Part shown: in pieces, positions 8,801 to 13,718 of the stretch
How the letters are laid out: the number at the start of each line of letters is the position of its first letter
How positions within the stretch are numbered: position 1 is the first letter of the stretch
Origin: Cephalothrix spiralis
Taxonomy: Eukaryota; Nemertea; Palaeonemertea; Archinemertea; Cephalotrichidae
Direction of reading: 5' to 3'
NCBI GenBank assembly: GCA_032353305.1
Contig: JAUCNG010115545.1
Span: forward strand, 1 to 13,718
DNA length: 13,718 nucleotides
Position numbers and translations under genes: made by a program
The notes under the pieces: generated by a model
Databases searched by the model: none
Seen by the model: only the letters and a program-made list of their open reading frames with translations
Told to the model about the DNA's origin: nothing

Positions 8801-10509
8801 AAATTACCCAACGGTTGACACCCGACCATCAGCAGTTTTGTTAAAAATTTGTTCCTAGTCCAACTTTGGCTGGAAAATTACTATTTCCAAATTTTCAACT
8901 TAGTCAGTCAAAGGGTTCTCGAGTTATGGCCCATCCAAATTTGGGAATTTTCCAGAAATTAGACACAACACCTCGTTTTTGTTCCCCTATATCTCAGTAA
9001 CCACCTAGTCAATTTGGGCGAAATAGATGTTTCCAGGCTGATTATTGACTTAATGGTTACAGAGATATAGGGGGACAAAAATGAGGGGCTGTGTCTAATT
9101 TCTGGAAAATGACCAAATTTGGATGGGCCATAACTCTTTGTCCGACTAAGTTGAAATTTTGGAAATAGTAATTTTCGAGCCAAATTTGGCCTAGAAACAA
9201 ATTTTTAACAAAATCGCTGAGGGTCAGGTGTTGAATTTCATTTTTTGGGTGATTTGGTGTGGAATGACCCGATAACACTTTTTAAACAATGTTGCTCATT
9301 TTTCTTAATTTTTGCAGTTCAGGAAAGCAGTTCAGAAATGCCGGAAAATAACATCGAGGAAGTGTCCGATATTGAAGGTACGTTAAAGGGAGTATTGTAA
9401 GGACAGTATTCCTACGGTGATGAATAACGGGTAGGAGGAGCGATCCGAATATGATATAGTCCCAACTCCCTTTGGTCCTCAGACGCGCGCGCATTATAGC
9501 TAGCACCCCTTCATTTATTAAGGTACAGTATTCCAGTCTATATTACGAATTAGGGGTAAATGCATGGAGCCCAGAAATAGCAAGTTAGACATGTTAGAAT
9601 AAATATTTTGCTATAAAGTTTGTGTGTAAGCATCATAAGGAAGCTTTGACGGCTAACTTTTATCAGTCATTGTGATTGTCACCGGTCACTGGTTTTCGTT
9701 CAATTGTTATGTAAACAAAATAATTTTCATACATATAAATTAAAACTTTAGTTGGTATACCTGCCATTATTCTTTGCCAGTCCACTATTACAGCTTGTTT
9801 CGAATCTTGTGATACTTGATCGCATTGTACGGCTGTGTAAGCACGGCTACTTTTGGCTGATTTGGTATACATGTGGCATGATAGGCACTGTAAAAATATC
9901 ACAATTCCGTTAATTTTAATTTGAACATTAGAAGATTTATGCCAATATGAATTTAGAATGTACCAAAGTTATTACAAAAAAAAATTAACGTCTTGATAGG
10001 CAAAGTATTGTATAAACAATACGTATATTGTCAACAGCATATACGCAGACCGAATGTATATTAGTTCTGGAGGTTTAAAATGATAAAAAATTCAGGCCTT
10101 TCTAAGATCTTCTTCAAACTCGTCCAAGTTTCTGTTTAGCAATCCGCATCACGTTGCTTCTCAAACCGTAAACAAAAACGAGATCATTGTATAATCTAAC
10201 GTATTGCCTGTCTGCATAGCCCATTGATATAAGGCGATTGTAATTAATTGATAATATTTCAATATATGTCATCAAAATTCATTCATTGATCTTCATTGCA
10301 TATTTTGTTGTAAATCGAAAGAACACTTTATTATTAACATATTAATGTTTACAAAAGGATTAGCACAAGTTAGATAACTTTGCTCGCTTCTCCTTCTCAA
10401 AAATTAATTGTACATCAAAGGAATAGAGTGCTTTGTTAATAAAATATGACTTACTTACTTTTTAGATGCAGACACGGTTATTGAGAGAATCCGCTTGTCT
10501 ATGGCCTGA
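2632..10509 (+). CDS. Ubiquitin-specific protease (USP, C19), 12 exons, fused to or downstream of the KDZ exons
   Basis: Exons: 2632-2875, 4615-4725, 5082-5163, 5699-5763, 6172-6242, 6566-6642, 7076-7153, 7545-7629, 7966-8094, 8374-8452, 9318-9377, 10466-10509. All introns are GT-AG and every phase matches, giving 374 residues plus TGA, the normal size of a USP catalytic domain. In order: acidic Ser-rich leader, Cys box GLINANSSSCYALAIIQLL (C56), SQNDAHEFLL (129-137), zinc-finger pairs CGLC (170, 173) and CNKC (215, 218), FIVHFKRF, YGHYTTAI (H295), WSVFNDSF (N311, D312) and AYIVMYRK. USPs cleave ubiquitin from proteins in cytosol or nucleus. The HSxxC...LxCLLC spacing after the Cys box recalls the USP36/42/17 group. 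The oxyanion Asn is one residue further from Cys than usual. Activity is likely but unproven. Confidence 0.92.
2650..2733 (+). repeat. In-frame 42-bp imperfect tandem repeat (2 units)
   Basis: Units 2650-2691 and 2692-2733 both start GAAACATCCGAAG and encode ETSE-x5-LPS-type segments. The length is a multiple of three, so the frame is kept. Confidence 0.85.
2734..2781 (+). repeat. In-frame 24-bp tandem repeat just before the catalytic Cys
   Basis: Units 2734-2757 and 2758-2781 differ at one base and encode MPPTGLNN then MPPTGLIN. The second unit supplies the GLxN of the USP Cys box, so the first is a duplicated half-box. Confidence 0.92.
2965..3229. mobile_element. TTAA-flanked MITE
   Basis: GGTGGTGTCCCACTCAGTGA at 2965 is matched by its complement ending at 3229, and TTAA sits on both sides (2961-2964 and 3230-3233). 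TTAA duplication is typical of piggyBac-type elements. A TA duplication with ends AGGTGG would equally fit a mariner-type MITE. The 265-bp interior has no coding capacity. Confidence 0.8.
3263..3445 (+). pseudogene. Exon-like reading frame of unknown origin
   Basis: Open from just after TGA 3260-3262 to TAA 3443-3445 with no Met. Segments such as NFEKLTADYFDIPGQNVYIR and GQFPGIIGVGLVVGGAIVPD look like real protein, with a glycine-rich hydrophobic stretch that could be one membrane segment. Base composition is less AT-rich than its surroundings. No good donor follows, so it is not an obvious cassette exon of the USP gene. It could be a terminal exon or a gene fragment. I do not recognise the family. 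Confidence 0.35.
3588..3608. promoter_or_regulatory. TGACGTGAC-type motif, copy 1 of 3
   Basis: GTGTGACTGAACTGACGTGAC. Related words occur at 4145-4165 and 4304-4318. The core TGACGTGA resembles a variant CREB/ATF site. Function is unknown. Confidence 0.3.
4145..4165. promoter_or_regulatory. TGACGTGAC-type motif, copy 2 of 3
   Basis: GTGTGACTGACGTGACGTGAC, which contains two overlapping GACGTGAC words. See copies at 3588 and 4304. Confidence 0.3.
4304..4318. promoter_or_regulatory. TGACGTGAC-type motif, copy 3 of 3
   Basis: TGTGACTGACGTGAC, nearly the same word as in the two copies upstream in this intron. Confidence 0.3.
4615..4725 (+). CDS. USP exon 4
   Basis: Acceptor ATTTTTAG, donor AATG|GTAAGT, 111 nt, phase 2 in and 1 out. 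It starts by completing the Cys codon of exon 3 and encodes LLNELDCLLCAFESVSNRIY and EPEGIINKLN, the helical fingers-side segment between the Cys box and the QDAHEF box. The Cys pattern resembles that of USP36/42/17-type enzymes. Confidence 0.9.
4726..5081 (+). other. Intron 4 with a 15-bp inverted repeat
   Basis: 356 nt, GTAAGT to TTTTCAG. AATATGCCATGAATA at 4759-4773 is exactly complementary to 4796-4810, a perfect stem close behind the donor. Nothing else is recognised. Confidence 0.7.
5082..5163 (+). CDS. USP exon 5: QxDAHEF box
   Basis: Acceptor ATCTTTTCAG, donor TTCA|GTAAGT, 82 nt, phase 2 in and 2 out. Encodes IGHQFTEHSQNDAHEFLLCC, a strong match to the USP QQDAHEFL signature with N in place of the second Q. 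Confidence 0.94.
5164..5698 (+). other. Intron 5
   Basis: 535 nt, GTAAGT to TTCAACAG. It contains a perfect CRE palindrome TGACGTCA (5457-5464) and a 13-bp tandem repeat AAGGAAAATAAAT x2 (5563-5588). Otherwise nothing is recognised. Confidence 0.75.
5699..5763 (+). CDS. USP exon 6
   Basis: Acceptor TTCAACAG, donor AGAG|GTAAGC, 65 nt, phase 1 in and 1 out. Encodes NANEMEENFVEKFFKGEKFQR, the strand leading into the zinc finger (compare the LFxGxLxxxVxC pattern of USPs). Confidence 0.88.
5764..6171 (+). other. Intron 6
   Basis: 408 nt, GTAAGC to CATTGCAG. AT-rich; no repeat, element or coding segment recognised. Confidence 0.7.
6172..6242 (+). CDS. USP exon 7: first zinc-finger pair
   Basis: Acceptor TTTCATTGCAG, donor AAAC|GTAAGT, 71 nt, phase 2 in and 0 out. 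Encodes RCGLCSKISLKVENFLTLSV, with the CxxC half of the USP zinc ribbon followed by the typical E-x-F-x-x-LS strand. Confidence 0.92.
6243..6565 (+). other. Intron 7
   Basis: 323 nt, GTAAGT to ATTACAG. Nothing recognised inside. Confidence 0.7.
6566..6642 (+). CDS. USP exon 8
   Basis: Acceptor TATTACAG, donor ACAA|GTAAGT, 77 nt, phase 0 in and 2 out. Encodes the TLEECLDFYF helix (typical L-x-x-x-L-x-x-F) and the start of the second zinc pair, YYCNK. Confidence 0.9.
6643..7075 (+). other. Intron 8
   Basis: 433 nt, GTAAGT to GATGCAG. The 16-bp word AGACAAAAATTATAAT occurs directly repeated at 7012-7027 and 7039-7054, just upstream of the acceptor. Nothing else is recognised. Confidence 0.7.
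7076..7153 (+). CDS. USP exon 9: second zinc Cys and HFKR strand
   Basis: Acceptor TGATGCAG, donor AAAG|GTAAGC, 78 nt, phase 1 in and 2 out. It completes CNKC and encodes KCPEIFIVHFKR, the conserved P-x-x-L-x-x-x-LKRF core strand of USPs. Confidence 0.93.
7154..7544 (+). other. Intron 9
   Basis: 391 nt, GTAAGC to TTCATTAG. A weak GGGAC...GTCCC stem lies near 7317-7355. Otherwise nothing is recognised. Confidence 0.65.
7545..7629 (+). CDS. USP exon 10
   Basis: Acceptor TTTTCATTAG, donor TACG|GTAAAT, 85 nt, phase 1 in and 0 out. It completes RF and encodes FNGQGDKIDVNIKIPEFIDL, the strand pair after KRF (typical K-x-x-x-x-V-x-F-P-x-x-L-D-L). Confidence 0.9.
7630..7965 (+). other. Intron 10
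   Basis: 336 nt, GTAAAT to AATTTTAG. Nothing recognised inside. Confidence 0.7.
7966..8094 (+). CDS. USP exon 11: catalytic His and Asn
   Basis: Acceptor TTAATTTTAG, donor CTTT|GTAAGT, 129 nt, phase 0 in and out. Encodes YQLKAVVNHIG, NYGHYTTAIGS and MWSVFNDSF. The His codon is CAT at 8035-8037. The Asn of FNDS aligns with the third catalytic residue, which is Asn in some USPs (USP2) and Asp in others. Confidence 0.95.
8374..8452 (+). CDS. USP exon 12: C-terminal strand
   Basis: Acceptor CTCTTACAG, donor ATAA|GTAAGA, 79 nt, phase 0 in and 1 out. Encodes NAYIVMYRKTD, the last conserved strand (A-Y-x-L-x-Y-x-R) of the USP fold. Confidence 0.92.
8672..8772 (+). repeat. Dispersed direct repeat, copy 2, with splice-acceptor-like end
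   Basis: Nearly identical to 1216-1315 and in the same orientation. It runs on into TTTTCTGCAG at 8769-8778, so the polypyrimidine tract and AG seen before KDZ exon 2 have a counterpart here, inside a USP intron. Confidence 0.9.
8786..9270. mobile_element. 485-bp foldback element with about 230-bp arms
   Basis: The left arm 8786-9013 and right arm 9044-9270 are near-complementary along their length (ends GGGTCATTCCA and TGGAATGACCC), with a 30-nt loop. GATA flanks both sides (8782-8785 and 9271-9274), a likely 4-bp target-site duplication. Arms differ by scattered substitutions and short indels. The short reading frames on the minus strand here are by-products of the palindrome. Confidence 0.88.
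9318..9377 (+). CDS. Exon 13: acidic linker after the USP fold
   Basis: Acceptor ATTTTTGCAG, donor GAAG|GTACGT, 60 nt, phase 2 in and 1 out. Encodes QESSSEMPENNIEEVSDIE, an acidic, probably disordered tail. It is supported by splice sites and phase only. Confidence 0.75.
9378..10465 (+). other. Intron 13, 1088 nt
   Basis: GTACGT to CTTTTTAG. No transposon ends or conserved coding segment recognised. The minus strand has a 79-codon open frame (9663-9902) and a short protein-like stretch near 10100-10220, neither assignable. Confidence 0.65.
10466..10509 (+). CDS. Exon 14: last codons and stop
   Basis: Acceptor TTACTTTTTAG, phase 2 in. Encodes DADTVIERIRLSMA and TGA at 10507-10509. The surrounding TCTATGGCCTGATTGTCTA is locally repeated (TATGGCCTGA again near 10530). 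This is the weakest exon because it is short and outside the conserved fold, but its phase fits exactly. Confidence 0.7.
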
Positions 10510-11380
10510 TTGTCTATGGCTTGTTTATGGCCTGAAAAGAAGTTAAATGGAATTCAATTTTTTAATAGTTAAGGACTTTTATATGAGTCGAAATATTCTC
10601 ATGTATCCAGGAATGGACAAAATATGATACAGTTACTAAAATGTATGTGCTTCTGTTAAAATGTTAAAAACTTTAAATATAGCTGGAATTATAGGATTTT
10701 TTTTCTTCTATATAATTTACATACTTTGATTCAGTGATCAGAGTTTTATTTATTGCTAAAACATGAAAAATGCCGCTTGAAGCAAAATCAAATTTTTGTT
10801 TTCACATATTGCCTTATTCGGCTAGAACTTCATTATATATAGTAGTATATACCAATTCCATTTCACTCACTCATTGGTTATAAACCAGGAATGGACAAAA
10901 TATGATACAGTTACTAAAATGTATGTGCTTCTGTTAAAATGTTAAAAACTTTAAATATAGCTGGAATTATAGGATTTTTTTTCTTCTATATAATTTACAT
11001 ACTTTGATTCAGTGATCAGAGTTTTATTTATTGCTAAAACATGAAAAATGCCGCTTGAAGCAAAATCAAATTTTTGTTTTCACATATTGCCTTATTCGGC
11101 TAGAACTTCATTATATATAGTAGTATATATATCAATTCCATTTCACTCACTCATTGGTTATAAACCCTGGCACCCGAAAATGTAAGGTTAACGTATTTTG
11201 GTCAATATAATATATTATATGTTTATAATACTTTATTAACTGACGGACCTCACAACGATTTTTAAAAAGAAATTAACTTACTTGATTTACTCCACTTAAT
11301 TCACAACAAACAAGGCCATTTAATAGTTCTGAAAAATAAGTTAATGAATCTTTAAGTTCCAGAATAAAAAAAATTTTAAA
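10510..11380 (+). other. Probable 3' UTR / flank with a long tandem duplication
   Basis: No coding segment. It holds the tandem repeat at 10607-11164. The first AATAAA after the stop on this strand is at 11363-11368, and another is at 11842-11847. Either could be the polyadenylation signal, but no site can be fixed from the sequence alone. Confidence 0.45.
10607..11164 (+). repeat. Tandem duplication, 278 and 280 bp
   Basis: Units 10607-10884 and 10885-11164 start CCAGGAATGGACAAAATATG and end GGTTATAAA. They appear identical except for a 2-bp difference in a TA run and one nearby base (TATATACC versus TATATATATC), so the duplication is recent or homogenised. Confidence 0.95.
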
Positions 11381-11385
11381 GTACA

Positions 11386-11828
11386 TGTATCTTATGTTTT
11401 TTTTACATTTTTTTTTTGTAAATAATTTTTGTAAATATAGTATAATTTAAATGTTGTCAAAAACTATGTATATATTATTTGTAAGTATAATTTATTAAAT
11501 ATTATTATTAATTAATGTATGTATTTCTAATGTATATATATTTGTATATTTTGTATAAAAAATCATTTAATATTTTGTTAAGTTTTATATTGTATAAGAG
11601 ACACATTGTATCTTATGTTTTTTTTACATTTTTTTTTGTAAATAATTTTTGTAAATATAGTATAATTTAAATGTTGTCAAAAACTATGTATATATTATTT
11701 GTAAGTATAATTTATTAAATATTATTATTAATTAATGTATGTATTTCTAATGTATATATATTTGTATATTTTGTATAAAAAAAATCATTTAATATTTTGT
11801 TAAGTTTTATATTGTATAAGAGACACAT
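11386..11828 (+). repeat. Tandem duplication, 221 and 222 bp, AT-rich
   Basis: Units 11386-11606 and 11607-11828 start TGTATCTTATG and end AAGAGACACAT, differing only in A and T run lengths. It lies about 220 bp after the other tandem duplication and is unrelated in sequence. Confidence 0.94.
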
Positions 11829-11938
11829 TTTTGGCCTTAAAAATAAAATTATTGTTTTATTTAATGATTAATTAATTTGTAACTTTTTGGTATAATATTT
11901 CTATGAGTGCATAGGAAGAGACTTGTATCTATTTAAAT

Positions 11939-12082
11939 TTGCCGCTCCAAATCTTTCATTCTTTTTTCGTTGGTCGATTTTGATCTTAAATGTTCCTGAA
12001 GTCAAACAGTGCTAGATTGTCTGACGTTCCTGACAGTGGGCGCTGACCATCGCTCGTCGCTGGCTTATCCTCTGTGAGCCAT
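11939..12082 (-). pseudogene. Antisense, internally deleted copy of KDZ exon 2
   Basis: The complement matches exon 2 at about 1591-1671 and 1847-1912 with roughly ten mismatches (about 93% identity). Between them 175 bp are missing (exon positions 1672-1846), with a GA microhomology at the join. The lost piece includes the candidate catalytic Glu and the YFLN block, and 175 is not a multiple of three, so the copy cannot encode a working transposase. It is a decayed fragment in opposite orientation to the main gene. Confidence 0.93.
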
Positions 12083-12095
12083 TCAATAACCATTA

Positions 12096-12133
12096 ATTCT
12101 CGGCTAACGAGACCATTCTCGGATAACGAGACC
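12096..12133. repeat. 19-bp tandem repeat
   Basis: ATTCTCGGCTAACGAGACC and ATTCTCGGATAACGAGACC, each itself an imperfect CTCG...CGAG palindrome. Confidence 0.9.
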
Positions 12134-12298
12134 ATTCAGGATCGGGAAATACTGCTTCAGAGTATCAGAAAATTGCAACGCTAGACACTTATATGGAAGC
12201 ATCTATTTTATTGGCTGTTGCTTTCAATGCATTCGTTAAGGATGTGGTATTGGGTCTCTTCTGTTTTTCAGTATTTCCCGATCCTGAATGGTCTCGTT
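12125..12298. repeat. 30-bp perfect inverted repeat pair
   Basis: 12125-12154 (AACGAGACCATTCAGG...) is the exact complement of 12269-12298. The right arm abuts the 67-bp arm that ends at 12268. Confidence 0.92.
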
Positions 12299-12875
12299 TT
12301 GGGCGCGCCCCTGGCCTAAATGACCCTTGGGCGCAAGCGCCCTCGGGTCATTTAGGCCAGGGACACGCCCAAAACTCGTGTATATCTTATACTCGATGAC
12401 AAGGCATGTAATATACCTTATATATTCCACAAGTCCTTCTGAGTAATTCTGCAGTGACATTGTCACACTATAGGGGACCGTACGCACGGAGGGGGTTGTA
12501 TGAACATCATTAATTAATTAACTTCTTGTAGAGCAGTATTGTAACATCTTAGTTATCGAATTAAAATAGGACCTATAATAGAAGGGAACTTAGCTATGAA
12601 ATCTACATTTTGTATATCCAACTGATATATCCACTAGTAAACTACAAAGAGATAGCTACAATAAATCGAAAATAAAGTATCTGAATAATAGAAAAGAAAA
12701 TATAGAATTGTACACTGAGAAATCAAGCAAGTTTAATCTTCAGGGCAAGGACCAGAATGTTAAAAGTATAGAAAATACAAAGAGAACCTAAAATGTCGAA
12801 AATGCGAAAAAAACAGAAGAGACCCAATACCACATCCTTAACGAATGCATTGAAAGCAACAGCCAATAAAATAGA
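12202..12875. repeat. 67-bp perfect inverted repeat pair 540 bp apart
   Basis: 12202-12268 (starts TCTATTTTATTGGCTGTTGC) is exactly complementary to 12809-12875. No target-site duplication is seen around the pair, so it may be two oppositely oriented copies of one repeat rather than ends of one element. Confidence 0.93.
12297..12374. repeat. 78-nt GC-rich near-palindromic hairpin
   Basis: Arms 12297-12335 and 12336-12374 pair at about 34 of 39 positions, with a tip around GGGCGCAAGCGCCC. Each arm contains CTGGCCTAAATGACCC. It is far more GC-rich than its surroundings. It could be the fused ends of a small foldback transposon or a transcribed stem-loop. Confidence 0.85.
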
Positions 12876-12912
12876 AAAAATCAAAGAGATCCTAAATAAA
12901 CCCCACGGTATC

Positions 12913-12970
12913 GAGACATAGTCTCACCCAGCGATCTGGGAAAATACCACACAGACAGACAGACAGACAG
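12913..12970 (+). repeat. Two small stem-loops followed by an ACAG microsatellite
   Basis: GAGAC-ATA-GTCTC (12913-12925), CCCAG-CGAT-CTGGG (12927-12940), then five copies of ACAG (12951-12970). Paired stems followed by a simple repeat resemble the 3' end of a retroposon, but the family is not recognised. Confidence 0.6.
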
Positions 12971-13496
12971 GTCAATTTGGTTGTGAAAAATAATTAGAAT
13001 TGGCAGCACGTTCGGCATTTTAGATGGATTGGAACACGTGCAGCATGCAGGTAATGATTTTGAAAATCAAATTTCATGATTTAGTGAACATGGTGAATGA
13101 AAATAACTCTCATTAATTCCTCATAATTGAGACAAGACATTAATAAACAACATTACATGAAAATTATTTAAAAAAAATTAAATAATTACCTTTTTTATCT
13201 AAAATTCCGTATCACCACAGCAAAAGGCGCGAAGCCCGCATGTTTGAAGGACAAGGAAAGGATGACGTCAGATTTATGATAGTCTGGAACCCGAACATAT
13301 TTTTTACTAAACATTTCGAATAATATTTGATCTTTCTTTATCAAAGAGTTAAAAATATACTAACTGAAAGTTAATTATTACATATAAATGTAAAATTTGC
13401 TAATTTGCTAATTGTAAAAGCATTTATTTCGGAAAAATGTATAGATCGTAAAATAAGGTCGAGTACCAGTCTATAAATTTTGTCATCTGGGACGAG
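12971..13496. other. No gene recognised
   Basis: AT-rich sequence with one perfect CRE-type palindrome, TGACGTCA, at 13263-13270 and no supported coding segment. Confidence 0.6.
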
Positions 13497-13620
13497 GATC
13501 CGTGCTTGAGAACGTCGTTCGTCAGTTGGACTGACAGTGCAATAAATACGGTCACGTTGCAATAAACTCGTGTCTGAGAAGAGCGATCCGTGCGTGAGCT
13601 GGTCGTGCTTGAGAGCGTCT
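13497..13620 (+). repeat. Degenerate repeat cluster with two TGCAATAAA words
   Basis: GATCCGTGC occurs at 13497 and 13585, CGTGCTTGAGA at 13501 and 13604, and GCAATAAA at 13539 and 13559. GTCAGT-TGG-ACTGAC (13521-13535) is a perfect hairpin. This is less AT-rich than the flanks. It may be a transposon end or the 5' region of a gene beyond the window. Neither can be shown here. Confidence 0.5.
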
Positions 13621-13718
13621 CTGTCCTGCTGGTAGATAAGTCGAATTTCGTGTTGTTTGCAAGTCTCTATATGTTCCCCAATGTAATGTTTCTATCGATG
13701 AAAGAATGGTTAAGTCAA

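Larger units (their letters stand above)
8453..9317 (+). other. Intron 12
   Basis: 865 nt, GTAAGA to TTTTGCAG. It contains the second copy of the KDZ intron 3' end (8672-8772) and, ten bases on, the 485-bp foldback element (8786-9270). Confidence 0.8.
12085..12900. other. Patchwork of nested inverted repeats, no gene
   Basis: Follows the antisense KDZ fragment. Contains a 19-bp tandem repeat, two inverted-repeat pairs that share a junction at 12268/12269, and a 78-nt hairpin. The open frames at 12193-12399 (+) and 12236-12487 (-) mostly translate these palindromes and are not taken as genes. Confidence 0.7.

Noticed and set aside
8959-9278. Minus-strand reading frames in this stretch
   Set aside because: They translate the arms of the 485-bp foldback element, and the two frames resemble one another because of the palindrome.
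9663-9902. 79-codon minus-strand frame
   Set aside because: Intact but inside a USP intron, with no recognised motif, partner exon or start context. Probably chance.
10096-10225. Minus-strand protein-like stretch (VYGLRSNVMRIAKQK), considered as a retrotransposon Gag relic
   Set aside because: Too short, with stops in every frame and competing plausible frames. The resemblance to Gag is superficial.
12193-12487. Overlapping frames on both strands
   Set aside because: They run through the 67-bp arm and the 78-nt hairpin, and translation of palindromic repeats explains them.
1-13718. CRISPR array, bacterial operon, rRNA or tRNA genes
   Set aside because: No regularly spaced repeats and no tRNA or rRNA signatures were seen, and the gene structure is clearly eukaryotic.

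Overview
The window is animal nuclear DNA: AT-rich, with small exons, GT-AG introns and many short non-autonomous transposons. Frequent ACATGTAC-type words and the kind of transposase present suggest a marine invertebrate, perhaps a bivalve mollusc. The species assignment is inference.

The plus strand carries one long multi-exon gene model. Fourteen exons from 299 to 10509 join in phase with canonical splice sites and give 1911 nt, that is 636 codons plus a stop, open at the 5' end. Exons 1-2 (299-1960) encode a SAP-like motif and the C-terminal half of a KDZ (Kyakuja-Dileera-Zisupton) transposase. Exons 3-14 (2632-10509) encode a complete ubiquitin-specific protease (USP, peptidase family C19). 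It has the catalytic Cys, the Q-x-DAHEF box, a CxxC/CxxC zinc finger, the HFKRF strand, the GHY histidine box and an FNDS box. Exon 2 ends at a good donor (GAG|GTATGA) in phase 0, and USP exon 3 opens in phase 0 at a good acceptor with no upstream Met. A transposase-deubiquitinase fusion is therefore the main candidate novelty. Two independent genes remain possible.

The introns hold mobile elements. Intron 1 has two inverted-repeat elements (537-752 and 876-1122, the latter with two NRF-1-like palindromes). Intron 2, at the fusion junction, has a 414-bp element with RSS-like CACAGTG ends and a 5-bp duplication CACGG. Intron 3 has a TTAA-flanked element (2965-3229) and an unexplained exon-like reading frame. 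Intron 12 has a copy of the 3' end of intron 1 next to a 485-bp foldback element flanked by GATA.

Downstream of the stop at 10509 there is no convincing gene. The region holds two long tandem duplications (about 279 bp x2 and 221 bp x2), an antisense, internally deleted copy of the KDZ exon (11939-12082), nested inverted repeats, a 78-nt GC-rich hairpin, a short ACAG microsatellite, and a repeat-rich tail that runs to the window end.
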